Source: Candidatus Peribacteraceae bacterium
GTDB lineage: Bacteria; Patescibacteriota; Gracilibacteria; Peribacterales; Peribacteraceae
Direction of reading: 5' to 3'
Length of the DNA: 64,000 nt
Assembly: GCA_028699155.1 (NCBI GenBank)
Contig: JAQVVD010000003.1
Location: 1 to 64,000 of the forward strand
Shown: positions 16,889 through 24,906 of the stretch, piece by piece
How positions within the stretch are numbered: the first letter of the stretch is position 1
Layout of the letters: every line of letters starts with the position of its first letter
Program-made: the position numbers and the translations under genes
Notes under the pieces: generated by a model
What the model saw: the letters and a program-made list of their open reading frames with translations, nothing else
The model's database searches: none
What the model was told of the DNA's origin: nothing

Positions 16889-17146
16889 TCAGCAAAGACT
16901 CTTCTTAATTCTGGCCATGAGCGATTTCCAAGAAGAACCACTTTCCTTTACGCAGGCTTCTCTGCATCTCACAGCCTTTTCATTGGTGTATGCCTCGTAG
17001 TACACAAGACGAAGAGGGCGATATGCTCGGGTTGAATCCACATCTCCACTCTGGTGTTCCTGGAATCTCCTGCGAAGATCATTGGTTGAGCCTTTATAAA
17101 ACCAGTTGGAATTTTTAAGGCTTTGAAGAACATAGAAGTACCACAT
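16889..17146 (-). CDS. GIY-YIG nuclease-like protein
   Basis: 85 residues, a complete single-domain member of the UPF0213-like group. It starts MWYFYVLQS (the GIY half), then FYKGSTNDLRRRFQEHQSG (the YIG half with the catalytic arginine), and ends EACVKESGSSWKSLMARIKK. These stand-alone proteins are very common in CPR and Bacteroidetes genomes and often sit near repeats and mobile DNA; their substrate is unknown. Here it lies near the IS element and the repeat-rich tRNA-Asp region. Confidence 0.85.
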   Translation of the reverse strand: MWYFYVLQSLKNSNWFYKGSTNDLRRRFQEHQSGDVDSTRAYRPLRLVYYEAYTNEKAVRCREACVKESGSSWKSLMARIKKSLC

Positions 17147-17314
17147 GGAAATACCATGTTCTGTGTCGAAATAGAAAGACAGTCCCCCTGGATAATATCC
17201 GAAAGCAGAATGGAGAATTCGCTTTCCAGAAAGGCAAAAAACCGTTCCATACTCTCTTAGAACGTCTGAGTATGGTACTGGTATGTTACTCCGTACACAT
17301 GAGAAATGGCGGGA

Positions 17315-17420
17315 CTCGCATGAAAGAGGGCTGGCGGGACTCGCCTGACGTGTCAGGCGGGTCGGGCCACGCCTCGCATGAAAGAGGGCTGGCGGGCCAC
17401 GCCTCGCATGCGAGGCGTGG
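17315..17420. repeat. tRNA-adjacent direct repeats and palindrome
   Basis: A 24-base unit (starting CTCGCATGAAAGAGGGC) occurs at 17315-17338 and 17373-17396, 58 bases apart. A perfect 24-base palindrome (CCACGCCTCGCA and its complement) at 17397-17420 follows and includes the CCA end of tRNA-Asp. Upstream at 17246-17276 is another inverted repeat (CCATACTC/GAGTATGG). Confidence 0.65.
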
Positions 17421-17494
17421 CGGGGATGACGGGACTCGAACCCGCGACCTTCCGCGTGACAGGCGGACGCTCTAACCAGCTGAGCTACACCCCC
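17418..17494 (-). tRNA. tRNA-Asp (GTC)
   Basis: 77 bases with encoded CCA. The acceptor stem GGGGGTG pairs with CATCCCC; the D arm has AGCTCAGCTGGTTAGAGC; the anticodon loop CTGTCAC is held by TCCGC/GCGGA and gives GTC; the T arm GGGTTCGAGTCCC is standard. Confidence 0.96.
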
Positions 17495-17607
17495 ACAGGT
17501 GTATTCGCAGAATACTTGTAAAGATCAATGCCTCTTCAGGCGAGGCTGGAAGCTGCCTGCCCGCCGAAGTCCTTAGGACGAAGGCGGGAGCTACACCCCC
17601 ACAGGTG
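17482..17607. repeat. duplicated 5' end of tRNA-Asp
   Basis: Twenty bases covering the tRNA 5' end and its flank (GAGCTACACCCCCACAGGTG) occur at 17482-17501 and exactly again at 17588-17607. The 86 bases between include a 29-base palindrome at 17560-17588 (CCCGCCGAAG and complement). It resembles the footprint of an insertion or excision at a tRNA gene. Confidence 0.65.
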
Positions 17608-17722
17608 AATCGGGTTTTGAGAAAAGAACAGGCGGCGAAACAGTACAGCAGAACTGCGAGGTCTGACAACGAAATAGCAGGGTTTAGGATACGAATGGCA
17701 AAGACGAGCTATAGCGGTACTC

Positions 17723-18754
17723 TCACTGAATATACAGCAACGGATTCTTCTTCACGCCACGCAGCTGTACCTCGAAGTGCACGTGGATGCCCGTCGGACC
17801 GTACACCAAACCCGTAGCCCCCATGTCTGCGATCTTCTGCCCGCGCTGCGCATAGTCCCCTGCCTTCACATTGAGCGCCTTGTTGTGCCCGTACAGCGTG
17901 ATGAGACCGTTCCCGTGGTCAATCTCAATCACGTTTCCGTATCCACCATTCCAGCCGTAATCGGCACGAATGACCGTGCCGGCTTCCGCCGCGTAAATGG
18001 GACCTCCTCCGCGCTCCTGCAGATCGAGCGCGTAGTGCCCCGCATGGTAGTACTGCGTGATGAAACATACGTCGCTGCAAGGTTTCTGCAGGACGCCGCC
18101 GCTCGGCTCCGGCGTATAGACCGTGGGTGCCGCGACAGCCTGCTGCTGTTCTTGCACAGAAGGCTGGGTCGTGGGCTGTTGCACCGGACGCGGCGCAGTT
18201 GCAACCTGCGTCGGGGCACGTACGATCGGCTTGCCGCCCGGAATAATGAGTTCCTGGCCTGCCATGATGAACCCACCGCTGATTCGATTCTGCGATGCAA
18301 TCTGGTCTATCGGCACCCCGTAGATTTCTGCGATGCCAAGCAGCGTCTGCCCGCGCTTCACGCTGTGCAACACGCCATCGACGGGCAGAATGAGCAACTC
18401 CTGATTCGGCTGTATCGCTGTGCCCTGTTCCAGATTATTCGACCAGACAATCGTCTCGACGCTGATACCGTACCGGCTTGCCAGCTTCTCCAGGCTCTCG
18501 CCTGCTTTCACCGTGTGGTACGTTCCTTTCGCATACGCGCGACGCGCACCCTGTTGCGTGAGGGAGGAAGACTTCATGAGGAATCCGTCCTCCACCAGGA
18601 GAAACTGCTGCGTCGGCTGCGTCACTTCTTCAGGCGCGAGAGCTGCTTTGGGTATGTACGGCGGAAGGAGCGTGCTCACGATAAATCCAACTGTGCAGAG
18701 CGCTTTGACGCGCCTGGACAGCCAAAGGACAGTGGGATCTGCAGGAGGATACAC
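17723..18754 (-). CDS. LysM-containing M23 metallopeptidase
   Basis: Murein hydrolase or activator, 343 residues. An N-terminal hydrophobic segment (about 16-37) serves as signal or anchor. Two LysM domains follow: YHTVKAGESLEKLASRYGIS (about 79-98) and HSVKRGQTLLGIAEIYGVP (about 129-147), then a Pro/Gln-rich linker. The C-terminal LytM/M23 domain keeps its zinc ligands in HYALD and HVHFE. It starts with GTG 18754, ten bases after the dacA stop, so it is in an operon with dacA. LysM would hold it on glycan while M23 cuts or regulates cross-bridges. Confidence 0.92.
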   Translation of the reverse strand: MYPPADPTVLWLSRRVKALCTVGFIVSTLLPPYIPKAALAPEEVTQPTQQFLLVEDGFLMKSSSLTQQGARRAYAKGTYHTVKAGESLEKLASRYGISVETIVWSNNLEQGTAIQPNQELLILPVDGVLHSVKRGQTLLGIAEIYGVPIDQIASQNRISGGFIMAGQELIIPGGKPIVRAPTQVATAPRPVQQPTTQPSVQEQQQAVAAPTVYTPEPSGGVLQKPCSDVCFITQYYHAGHYALDLQERGGGPIYAAEAGTVIRADYGWNGGYGNVIEIDHGNGLITLYGHNKALNVKAGDYAQRGQKIADMGATGLVYGPTGIHVHFEVQLRGVKKNPLLYIQ

Positions 18755-18764
18755 GAATGGAGGG

Positions 18765-19613
18765 TTACAACAACGTGGTGCTCATCGCACTCATGATTGA
18801 TTTCATGTCTTCGTAGCGTGCGATGGAATAGAGCAGAACGGCAATGTACTGCCTGCCACCTACTTCGAATGTGGACATCAGGCACTGCCTGGCGCCGTCT
18901 GTCGTCCCTGTCTTCCCTGCTATGAGCTCATGAGACTTATGGAGCAATGCATGCGTGTGGCTCAAATTCACCTCTGTGCCCTCCAGGCTCCAGATGCGTT
19001 CCCATCGCATCTGCATGCGTTCAGCAAGCTCCTCTTTGCCCAGTACGAACTTCGTAAGCAGCGCGATATCCCGGGGCGTGGAGTACTGGGTTCCATGATC
19101 CAGGCCGATCGGATCAGCGTACGACGTTCCGCTGAGACCCAGCTGCTGCGCACGCTCATTCATTGCAATCACAAACTCTGCTACCGAACCGCTGTGAAAT
19201 TCTGCGAGCGCCGTTGCAGCATCGTTGCCCGATGCAATAAGCAGCGCAGAGAGGAGATCCCCCACAGTGAAACGTTCCCCCTGCGGGAGGTACGCGCGAT
19301 TCCCAATGGCAACCGCTGCGTTCCTGGAAATGGTTACCACCTCGTCCATCGCATGATTCTCCACGATCAGCAACGCTGTCATTAACTTCGTGAGGCTCGC
19401 CATGGGCCGTTGCATTGTCGCCTGCATGGCGTAAACCGGCTGACCGCTCTCCGCATCTACCACAATGACGCCTGATGCGGACAGCGGGGTGCGCAGCTCA
19501 AGGGTACGGGCAGGAGGCGCAACGGCGAGGTACTCCACAGCGCTGCTCTGTCCCGACATGCCTACGAGAGGCAATACTCCGAGAAGGAGCGCCGACAGGA
19601 GTGAAGCATACAT
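18765..19613 (-). CDS. dacA: D-alanyl-D-alanine carboxypeptidase (PBP5-like, S11)
   Basis: Removes the terminal D-Ala from peptidoglycan stem peptides. All penicillin-binding motifs are present: S73-L-T-K76, S128-G-N130 and K234-T-G236. 282 residues; residues 1-24 are a signal peptide (MYASLLSALLLGVLP). I start it at ATG 19613 rather than the TTG at 19661, because a TATCCT -10 ends seven bases upstream with a TTCACC -35 at 17 bases. It lacks the long C-terminal PBP5 beta domain and amphipathic anchor. It precedes the LysM-M23 gene by ten bases. Confidence 0.93.
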   Translation of the reverse strand: MYASLLSALLLGVLPLVGMSGQSSAVEYLAVAPPARTLELRTPLSASGVIVVDAESGQPVYAMQATMQRPMASLTKLMTALLIVENHAMDEVVTISRNAAVAIGNRAYLPQGERFTVGDLLSALLIASGNDAATALAEFHSGSVAEFVIAMNERAQQLGLSGTSYADPIGLDHGTQYSTPRDIALLTKFVLGKEELAERMQMRWERIWSLEGTEVNLSHTHALLHKSHELIAGKTGTTDGARQCLMSTFEVGGRQYIAVLLYSIARYEDMKSIMSAMSTTLL

Positions 19614-19620
19614 CTCAAGC

Positions 19621-19649
19621 AGGATACGAGGCTTCCCCGGAGCGGTGAA
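19621..19649 (-). promoter_or_regulatory. dacA promoter, leaderless type
   Basis: Minus strand TTCACC (19644-19649), 17-base spacer, TATCCT (19621-19626), seven bases to the dacA ATG. Confidence 0.45.
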
Positions 19650-19699
19650 GTGAATCCTCAAATTTTACTGAACGGTTTTGCCGGTACGGTCAAGCAAAC

Positions 19700-20641
19700 T
19701 CACTTGTATACAACGCGATCTTTCAGGCGAAGATCTATGTACTCTTGCGCAGCATCTGGTCCGAGAGCTTTGAGGAATGTTCGATATCTCTGCAAGTGCT
19801 CTTCTACGCTGCTGCGGGCATCGAACCAGAGCACCGGTCGTAGGACTCCACTCTCCGCCGCACGCTCAACCAGGAGGTGGTACTCCTGCCCCCGGAGGAA
19901 GACGGTCCGTTCCAGCGTCACGAATCCCAACTGCGATAAGAGCGCCTGTTCCGTGTCATGGATGCGCTGCAGGAATGCGGGAATGAGTACGATGCCCCCC
20001 GGCTGCGGTCTCGCACCCCAGTCTACCAGGCGGATAACGGGGAGATCGGGCTGCGGATCAGCGGCAGTGACATACATGCCCTCATTCGTCAGGAAGTCGT
20101 ACAACGCTCCCGATCCGGCGGTTGGCTGCCCCCCATCCCCCGGTGCATCCGGGCTCACAATGACCATCTGCGCCACCAGAGGATCGAGTGTCACTGTGAC
20201 AGACACATCGGACGGATACTCTTTGGCAATGTTCACCCGATCAATATCCGGCACCGCATCGCGCAGTAACGAGAGCACCTCGAGATTCGAGAGGAACGCG
20301 GTATGCCTGCCGAAGATGGGAGCGAGCGCCATCTGGACTTTCTCGATATCCAGGCGCGGATCCGTGCGCTTGATATGCACTGCACGCACCTGTACCACGG
20401 GGGAAAAGAGCAGGAACCCCAGGACGAACATGAGCGCCGCCAGCACTCCTGCCAGGAACCACCGCACGATAAACCGCTGCCAGTCAACGTACAGATGCTG
20501 CATCCGACGCATCATCCGACGCATTTTCTCTTTGCGTAATTGCTTTCTGGTCGTACGCCTCCGGTCTGCCAGATCGCGCATGCGCCTGGAGACAGGCCGA
20601 TTGTACTGGCGCGGCAAACGCCGCGCGGACCGTAGAGACAT
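19700..20641 (-). CDS. ftsQ: FtsQ-like POTRA-domain division protein
   Basis: 313 residues. A strongly basic cytoplasmic tail of about 50 residues (RKQLRKEKMRRMMRRM) precedes one membrane span (WFLAGVLAALMFVLGFLLF). A POTRA-type domain follows: VRAVHIKRTDP ... LSLLRDAVPDIDRVNIAKEYPSDVSVTVTLDPLVAQM. The C-terminus EYIDLRLKDRVVYK matches the end of the FtsQ/DivIB beta domain. FtsQ links early and late divisome parts. I prefer ATG 20641, since TATGAT ends six bases before it and the longer frame (to 20734) runs into the intergenic hairpin. It precedes dacA on the same strand, giving a division/wall gene group. Confidence 0.8.
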   Translation of the reverse strand: MSLRSARRLPRQYNRPVSRRMRDLADRRRTTRKQLRKEKMRRMMRRMQHLYVDWQRFIVRWFLAGVLAALMFVLGFLLFSPVVQVRAVHIKRTDPRLDIEKVQMALAPIFGRHTAFLSNLEVLSLLRDAVPDIDRVNIAKEYPSDVSVTVTLDPLVAQMVIVSPDAPGDGGQPTAGSGALYDFLTNEGMYVTAADPQPDLPVIRLVDWGARPQPGGIVLIPAFLQRIHDTEQALLSQLGFVTLERTVFLRGQEYHLLVERAAESGVLRPVLWFDARSSVEEHLQRYRTFLKALGPDAAQEYIDLRLKDRVVYK

Positions 20642-20689
20642 GGTCACATCATACGAGATATCGCCAGTGAGACACCTGCCTGCGGCGAG

Positions 20690-20780
20690 TTGTCCGATTG
20701 TTAAATCGCTCAATTGTTTCTTGGCAGTATTCATGAATGCAACAGTGCCTGAACAATTTAGCCATTTAACAATTCCGAAC
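20690..20780. repeat. hairpin of ATTGTTAAAT-like units
   Basis: Left arm 20690-20725 (GATTGTTAAATCGCTCAATTG) and right arm 20749-20780 (its imperfect complement) fill the gap between divergent ftsQ and the glycosyltransferase. Confidence 0.6.
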
Positions 20781-20808
20781 TCTCTGTTGGAGAGGCATGA
20801 TACCGGTC

Positions 20809-21921
20809 ATGAAGGTCGCCCTTGTCGCAGACTGGCTCCCGGTATTCGCAGGCGCCGAGCACGTCATTGAGGAATTCTGCGCTCTCTGGCCGGATGCTCC
20901 GCTCTACACAACCGTTGCGCGACGCGATCATCTGGGGCCGCTCAACCGGCGGCGCATCCTCACCGGAAGGCTGCAGTGGCCGTACCGCCTTCTCCAGAAC
21001 CATAAGCTTCTCCTTCCATGGATGCCCCAGGTGCTCGAACGCATCGACCTGCGCGGATACGATGCCGTCCTGAGTTCATCCCATGCGGTCGGCAAAGGCA
21101 TCATTCCTCCCAGCGGTGCCGTACACGTCTGCTACTGCCATACTCCGATGCGCTACGCCTGGGAGATGGAACAGCAGTACCTCGCGGACTTCCGCGTGCC
21201 CAAGCTTCTGCGCAAATTGGTACAACGCAAGCTGAAGGAACTGCGGCGGTGGGACCTCACGACCGCCAAACGCGTTGATGCGTTCGTCGCGAACTCCTCT
21301 GCAACGCAGGAACGCATCCGCAGAATTTACAATCGCGAGAGCACGGTGATCCCGCCGCCGGTGAATGACGAGTTCTTCGACCATGCTCTGGTTCCGGCTG
21401 CAGACAGAAATGCTTACTTTCTCGCCGTCGGACGACTGGTCCCCTACAAACGTTTTGATTTGCTCATTACGGCGGCGAACGCGCTGCGGTTCTCCCTCAA
21501 AATCGTAGGAACGGGGAGCGAAGCATCCAAACTGAAGCGCATTGCCGGTCCGACGGTGGAGTTCCTGGGCTACGTGCCGGATGAGGAGCTGCCCCCTCTC
21601 TACGCCCATGCCAAAGCGCTGCTCTTTCCGCAGGTGGAAGATGCCGGCGTCGTCCCGCTGGAAGCGCAGGCATGCGGCACTCCGGTCATCGCGCTGGGCG
21701 AGGGGGGAATCTGCGACACGGTGATTGCCGGGAAGACGGGCATTTTCTTTGCTGAGCAGACAGTCGCCGCGATCGGCGATGCGCTCTGCGCATTCGCCGC
21801 ACGCTCCTTCTCTGCAGAAACTATCCGCTCCCACGCGCAGCAGTACAGCGCGAGAAACTTCCGCGAACAGATTCTGCAGATGCTGGAGAAAACGCGCCGG
21901 GATGTGCGCGGCGATCACTGA
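20809..21921 (+). CDS. family 4 glycosyltransferase
   Basis: 370 residues. GT-B fold with the GT4 C-terminal half: AVGRLVPYKRFDLLI, then LKIVGTGSEASKL, EFLGYVPDEELPPLYAHAKALLFP and the EDAGVVPLEAQACGTPVIA catalytic block (Ex7E). The N-terminal KVALVADWLPVFAGAEHV is typical of mannosyltransferase-like members that build surface glycans or phosphatidylinositol mannosides. Homologues usually start MKVALV, hence ATG 20809; an ATG at 20797 is also possible and has GGAGAGG just before it. It overlaps the convergent CNNM gene by seven bases. Confidence 0.9.
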   Translation: MKVALVADWLPVFAGAEHVIEEFCALWPDAPLYTTVARRDHLGPLNRRRILTGRLQWPYRLLQNHKLLLPWMPQVLERIDLRGYDAVLSSSHAVGKGIIPPSGAVHVCYCHTPMRYAWEMEQQYLADFRVPKLLRKLVQRKLKELRRWDLTTAKRVDAFVANSSATQERIRRIYNRESTVIPPPVNDEFFDHALVPAADRNAYFLAVGRLVPYKRFDLLITAANALRFSLKIVGTGSEASKLKRIAGPTVEFLGYVPDEELPPLYAHAKALLFPQVEDAGVVPLEAQACGTPVIALGEGGICDTVIAGKTGIFFAEQTVAAIGDALCAFAARSFSAETIRSHAQQYSARNFREQILQMLEKTRRDVRGDH

Positions 21922-22895
21922 TCTTCCCGTGCGTCGCGCTCGTCTTCTATCTCTCCGACGAGTTCCTCTATCACGTCTTCCAGCGTCACCAGCCCGACCG
22001 TCTTGCCGTCTTCCTGCACGACCGCCTGATGCTTGCTGCTGTCCCTAAACAGCATGAGCAAGCGGTCGCCGCGCGTGCCTGTGGATACGACCAGCGTCGG
22101 TTCCATGATGGCACGCACTTTCTTTTTTCCCTGCCCCTCCACAACCGCCTGGAGGATGTCGTAACTCATCACCACTCCGCGTATGTCATTGATCGAGCGG
22201 CCTGCCACCGGGTAACGGGAATGGTTCTCGCGAAATACTTTCTGCACCGCCTCTTCGATCTTCTCGCCCTCCTCCAGGTACACGATGTCTTTGAGCGGCG
22301 TCATGATATCGTGCGCGGTTTTGTCGTTGAGAATGAATGCCCGGTGCACGAGCTGCCCTTCGTCGCTCTCGATGTGCCCCGCCTTGCGGCCGATTGTCGC
22401 GAGGGAACGTATCTGCTGCTCCGTACCGATCTTCCTTGCCTCCCCGCGCTTGAAGAGATCGGTCATCTTCTCCATCAGCACGATGACAGGCAACAGGACG
22501 GTGGTGAGAGCGCGTATGGGGAACGCAACCGGAATCGCAACGCGATGGGCATAGTGTATGCCGATGCTCTTGGGCAGGATCTCGGAGAAGATGATGACGC
22601 TGAACGTGAGCGCCGCGGTGGTGATTGCCAGCATCGCATCGCCGTAGAGATGCAGGACCCTGTTCCCCACGAGCACGGAACCCACGATGTTCACGACGTT
22701 GTTCATGATGACGATGCCGATGATTGCGCGGTTGAGTGACTGCTGGACGCTCTTGAGCACAAGCGCGCCCTTCCGTTTCTCGCGCAGGAACGTTTCGACC
22801 TCCGCCTGCGAAATGGAGAGCAACGCCGCTTCCGCTCCGGAGAAGAAAGCGGAAAAAATCAGGACGCCGACAATGAGCAACATCAGCCCGGTCAT
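21915..22895 (-). CDS. CNNM/CBS transporter-like protein (HlyC/CorC family)
   Basis: 326 residues. The N-terminal DUF21/CNNM domain has an opening membrane span, the FSGAEAALLSISQ motif and three further spans up to about 160. A CBS pair follows (about 190-315: MTPLKDIVYLEEGEKI ... RGVVMSYD ... LVTLEDVIEELVGEIEDE). The extra C-terminal CorC_HlyC domain of longer relatives is absent. The family is implicated in Mg2+/Co2+ export and resistance. It is divergent from nnrD and convergent with the GT4 gene. Confidence 0.88.
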   Translation of the reverse strand: MTGLMLLIVGVLIFSAFFSGAEAALLSISQAEVETFLREKRKGALVLKSVQQSLNRAIIGIVIMNNVVNIVGSVLVGNRVLHLYGDAMLAITTAALTFSVIIFSEILPKSIGIHYAHRVAIPVAFPIRALTTVLLPVIVLMEKMTDLFKRGEARKIGTEQQIRSLATIGRKAGHIESDEGQLVHRAFILNDKTAHDIMTPLKDIVYLEEGEKIEEAVQKVFRENHSRYPVAGRSINDIRGVVMSYDILQAVVEGQGKKKVRAIMEPTLVVSTGTRGDRLLMLFRDSSKHQAVVQEDGKTVGLVTLEDVIEELVGEIEDERDAREDQ

Positions 22896-22989
22896 AGCCT
22901 GTTATGATTTTGGTGATTTCTTTGGAGGGGGTCTTCCATCTGCGCGTCCACAGTAGCAAAGAAGCTGTTTTTTTTGTAGTATTTTCCCC

Positions 22990-23787
22990 ATGGAACGTAA
23001 TCCTGATTCCCACAAAGGGGAGAACGGAATCGTCGCAATCGTCGGCGGATCTGCCACGATGCACGGGGCGCCGCTCTTCTCCGCGCTCGCAGCGGAAGCC
23101 AGCGGCGTCGACCTGGTGCACGTGATGCTTCCCCGCTGCCACGCGGACGCAGCGAAAGCGATGTCGCTCAACTTTCAGGTGCGCCTGTTTGCGGGTGATG
23201 AGCTCGCTGCACAAGATACGGAAGCTGTCCTGGAGTGCCTGGCAAGCGTGGACTGTGCGGTTCTCGGTCCGGGTATCGCGCACGGCAATGCCGCCTCCAT
23301 CCGCGCGCTGGAAGCGATTATAGAAGGCGCCGCATGCCCGCTGGTACTGGATGCCGCCGCGCTCCAGCCGACGACGCTCTCGCTGGTCCAAGGGAAGACC
23401 GCAGTGCTCACGCCGCATTTGGGGGAATTGGAACGAATGGAAGTGCGGCCGGAATTGATCGGAGAAGTAGCCACGCAGAACAATGTCACCCTCTTCCTCA
23501 AAGGTCCGACTGACAGGCTGGCACTCCCCGACGATGAAATTCTCTCCATCAAAGGCGGGAATGCGGGGCTGACGGTAGGAGGAACGGGTGATGCTCTTGC
23601 AGGGCTTATTGCAGGGCTGATCGGGCAGGGCATGCCGCCCGGAAAAGCATGCCTCCTGGCAGGAGAACTGATGAAGAAGGCAGCGGAAGAACTCTTTGCA
23701 GACCTGTGGTTCGCATACCGCACGCAGGATGTGATTGCGCGCATTCCTCACCTCCTCTGCCGGACGTTCGATACCCATCATGTTTGA
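22990..23787 (+). CDS. nnrD: ADP-dependent NAD(P)H-hydrate dehydratase
   Basis: Repairs hydrated NAD(P)H. 265 residues of the ribokinase-like fold: VAIVGGSATMHGAPLFSALAA near the start, then AVLGPGIAHG, LVLDAAALQ, VLTPHLGELERM, and the nucleotide/catalytic block NAGLTVGGTGDALAGLIAG (about 197-215), where GTGD provides the catalytic Asp. The NnrE epimerase half found fused in many bacteria is absent. A TAGTAT -10 ends seven bases before the ATG (leaderless). It overlaps pgeF by eight bases. Confidence 0.88.
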   Translation: MERNPDSHKGENGIVAIVGGSATMHGAPLFSALAAEASGVDLVHVMLPRCHADAAKAMSLNFQVRLFAGDELAAQDTEAVLECLASVDCAVLGPGIAHGNAASIRALEAIIEGAACPLVLDAAALQPTTLSLVQGKTAVLTPHLGELERMEVRPELIGEVATQNNVTLFLKGPTDRLALPDDEILSIKGGNAGLTVGGTGDALAGLIAGLIGQGMPPGKACLLAGELMKKAAEELFADLWFAYRTQDVIARIPHLLCRTFDTHHV

Positions 23788-24454
23788 AAATCCGTTCCCG
23801 CTGTTTGAACAATTCGCGGATCGGTTACGCGTCACGATTTTCCGGCGTGAGGACGGGTTCTCTGATGCAGCGGCGCTGCGCCACTTCGGCGGAGCAGGAG
23901 GAGCAAGCCTGTGGCAGGTGCACGGCGGGGAATCTCTCGTTGTGCGACAACCGACTGAACGTGCGGAGAAAGCCGACGGCGTAGCGACCGATACAACCGG
24001 ACTCGTGCTGAGCATCCGCTGGGCGGACTGCCAGAACTTCGTCATCTATGCTCCGAACCAGCATGTGGCAGGCATCCTTCACGCCGGATGGCGCGGGCTC
24101 GCTGCCGATGCGCTGGCAAACCACTACGCCCTCCTGAAGGAAGAGTGGGGCATCCTGCCGGAGGAAACGTACGTCGGCGCAGGACCGTCGCTCTGTACGG
24201 CATGCGCGGAATTCTCGGATCCTGCAGCTGAATTACCCGGCGCTGACCCGCAGTTCTCCCATGGAAAGCACGTTGATCTGCGCGGCATCGCAGATGCGCA
24301 ACTGGATGCAATCGGAGTCCCGCGGAGCCAGAGGGAACGTATAGAAAACTGTCCATGCTGCTGCCCGAATGAGTACTGGACGTACCGCGGCGGGGATAGG
24401 GAATCCGTCCTGAGCGGCCGCACGAATGCACTGGCATGCATGCTCCTTGCATGA
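23780..24454 (+). CDS. pgeF: peptidoglycan editing factor PgeF (YfiH/laccase-domain)
   Basis: 224 residues. The family copper/zinc motif residues are clear: LWQVHGGE, SIRWADCQ, GILHAGWRGLA, and the terminal ENCPCCCPNEYW. In E. coli the homologue removes L-Ser that was wrongly put in place of L-Ala in peptidoglycan precursors; other members act as purine nucleoside phosphorylase or adenosine deaminase. ATG 23780 (MFENPFPLF) overlaps the nnrD end, so the two are coupled. The frame can be opened to 23735, but that part overlaps nnrD coding sequence. Confidence 0.9.
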   Translation: MFENPFPLFEQFADRLRVTIFRREDGFSDAAALRHFGGAGGASLWQVHGGESLVVRQPTERAEKADGVATDTTGLVLSIRWADCQNFVIYAPNQHVAGILHAGWRGLAADALANHYALLKEEWGILPEETYVGAGPSLCTACAEFSDPAAELPGADPQFSHGKHVDLRGIADAQLDAIGVPRSQRERIENCPCCCPNEYWTYRGGDRESVLSGRTNALACMLLA

Positions 24455-24467
24455 GGAGACAAATCAA

Positions 24468-24488
24468 CTGTACAAGATGTACAGTTTG
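24468..24488 (+). terminator. short palindrome after pgeF
   Basis: AACTGTACA-AGA-TGTACAGTT, 14 bases after the pgeF stop. There is no T-run, so it may be a weak terminator or an operator-like site. Confidence 0.35.
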
Positions 24489-24517
24489 CTTACGGGACAT
24501 TTATTCTTAGCAAGAAA

Positions 24518-24751
24518 ATGCAGTACGACTGTTTTCTGCTTTCACAAGGGAAGAACGTGGACTTTCTGGCATCGAAAACAGTAGAGTTTCCTCAGTCTCA
24601 ACGTCCCGTTAGTGCAGTCACGTTTCTTCTCAATCAGCTTGTAAACGGGAGGCCTAATCTCCGCCGGTTGCGATCGACGGATGCGGTCACCCACCTAACC
24701 ATCAGGGGACAAGCGCTGCTGCACGACGGTCGTTTGGACAAACAATCGTGA
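24518..24751 (+). CDS. hypothetical small protein
   Basis: 77 residues, unrecognised (MQYDCFLLSQGKNVDFLASK, then QRPVSAVTFLLNQLVNG). It is possibly real because its TGA is followed at once by a good hairpin and a TATTCT hexamer lies ten bases before its ATG. No ribosome site and no family motif. The region could also be plain spacer. Confidence 0.35.
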   Translation: MQYDCFLLSQGKNVDFLASKTVEFPQSQRPVSAVTFLLNQLVNGRPNLRRLRSTDAVTHLTIRGQALLHDGRLDKQS

Positions 24752-24781
24752 ATGGAAAACCTACGGTTTTCCCCTCACGGA
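24748..24781 (+). terminator. hairpin before the dGTPase gene
   Basis: CGTGA..GGAAAACC-TAC-GGTTTTCC..TCACG, a long stem ending 125 bases before the dgt start and overlapping the stop of the small frame. Only a C-rich tail follows, so termination is uncertain. From here to 24906 I see no other element. Confidence 0.5.
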
Positions 24782-24906
24782 CACCCCTTTCCCTTTGAGC
24801 GGTGTCGCTCCAGCGTCGGGGCCCGCCTGCGGCACCCAACGCTTCGCGACGATTCTTTCGCAATTTAACAGTGTGGCCTTGCGGCATTGCGCTGTATTCT
24901 TTCCGT

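Noticed and set aside
16969-17250. 93-residue minus-strand frame
   Set aside because: Out of phase with the well-supported GIY-YIG gene that it overlaps.
22186-24045. 619-residue minus-strand frame
   Set aside because: Runs antisense through nnrD and pgeF and out of frame through the CNNM gene, all of which have clear family motifs.
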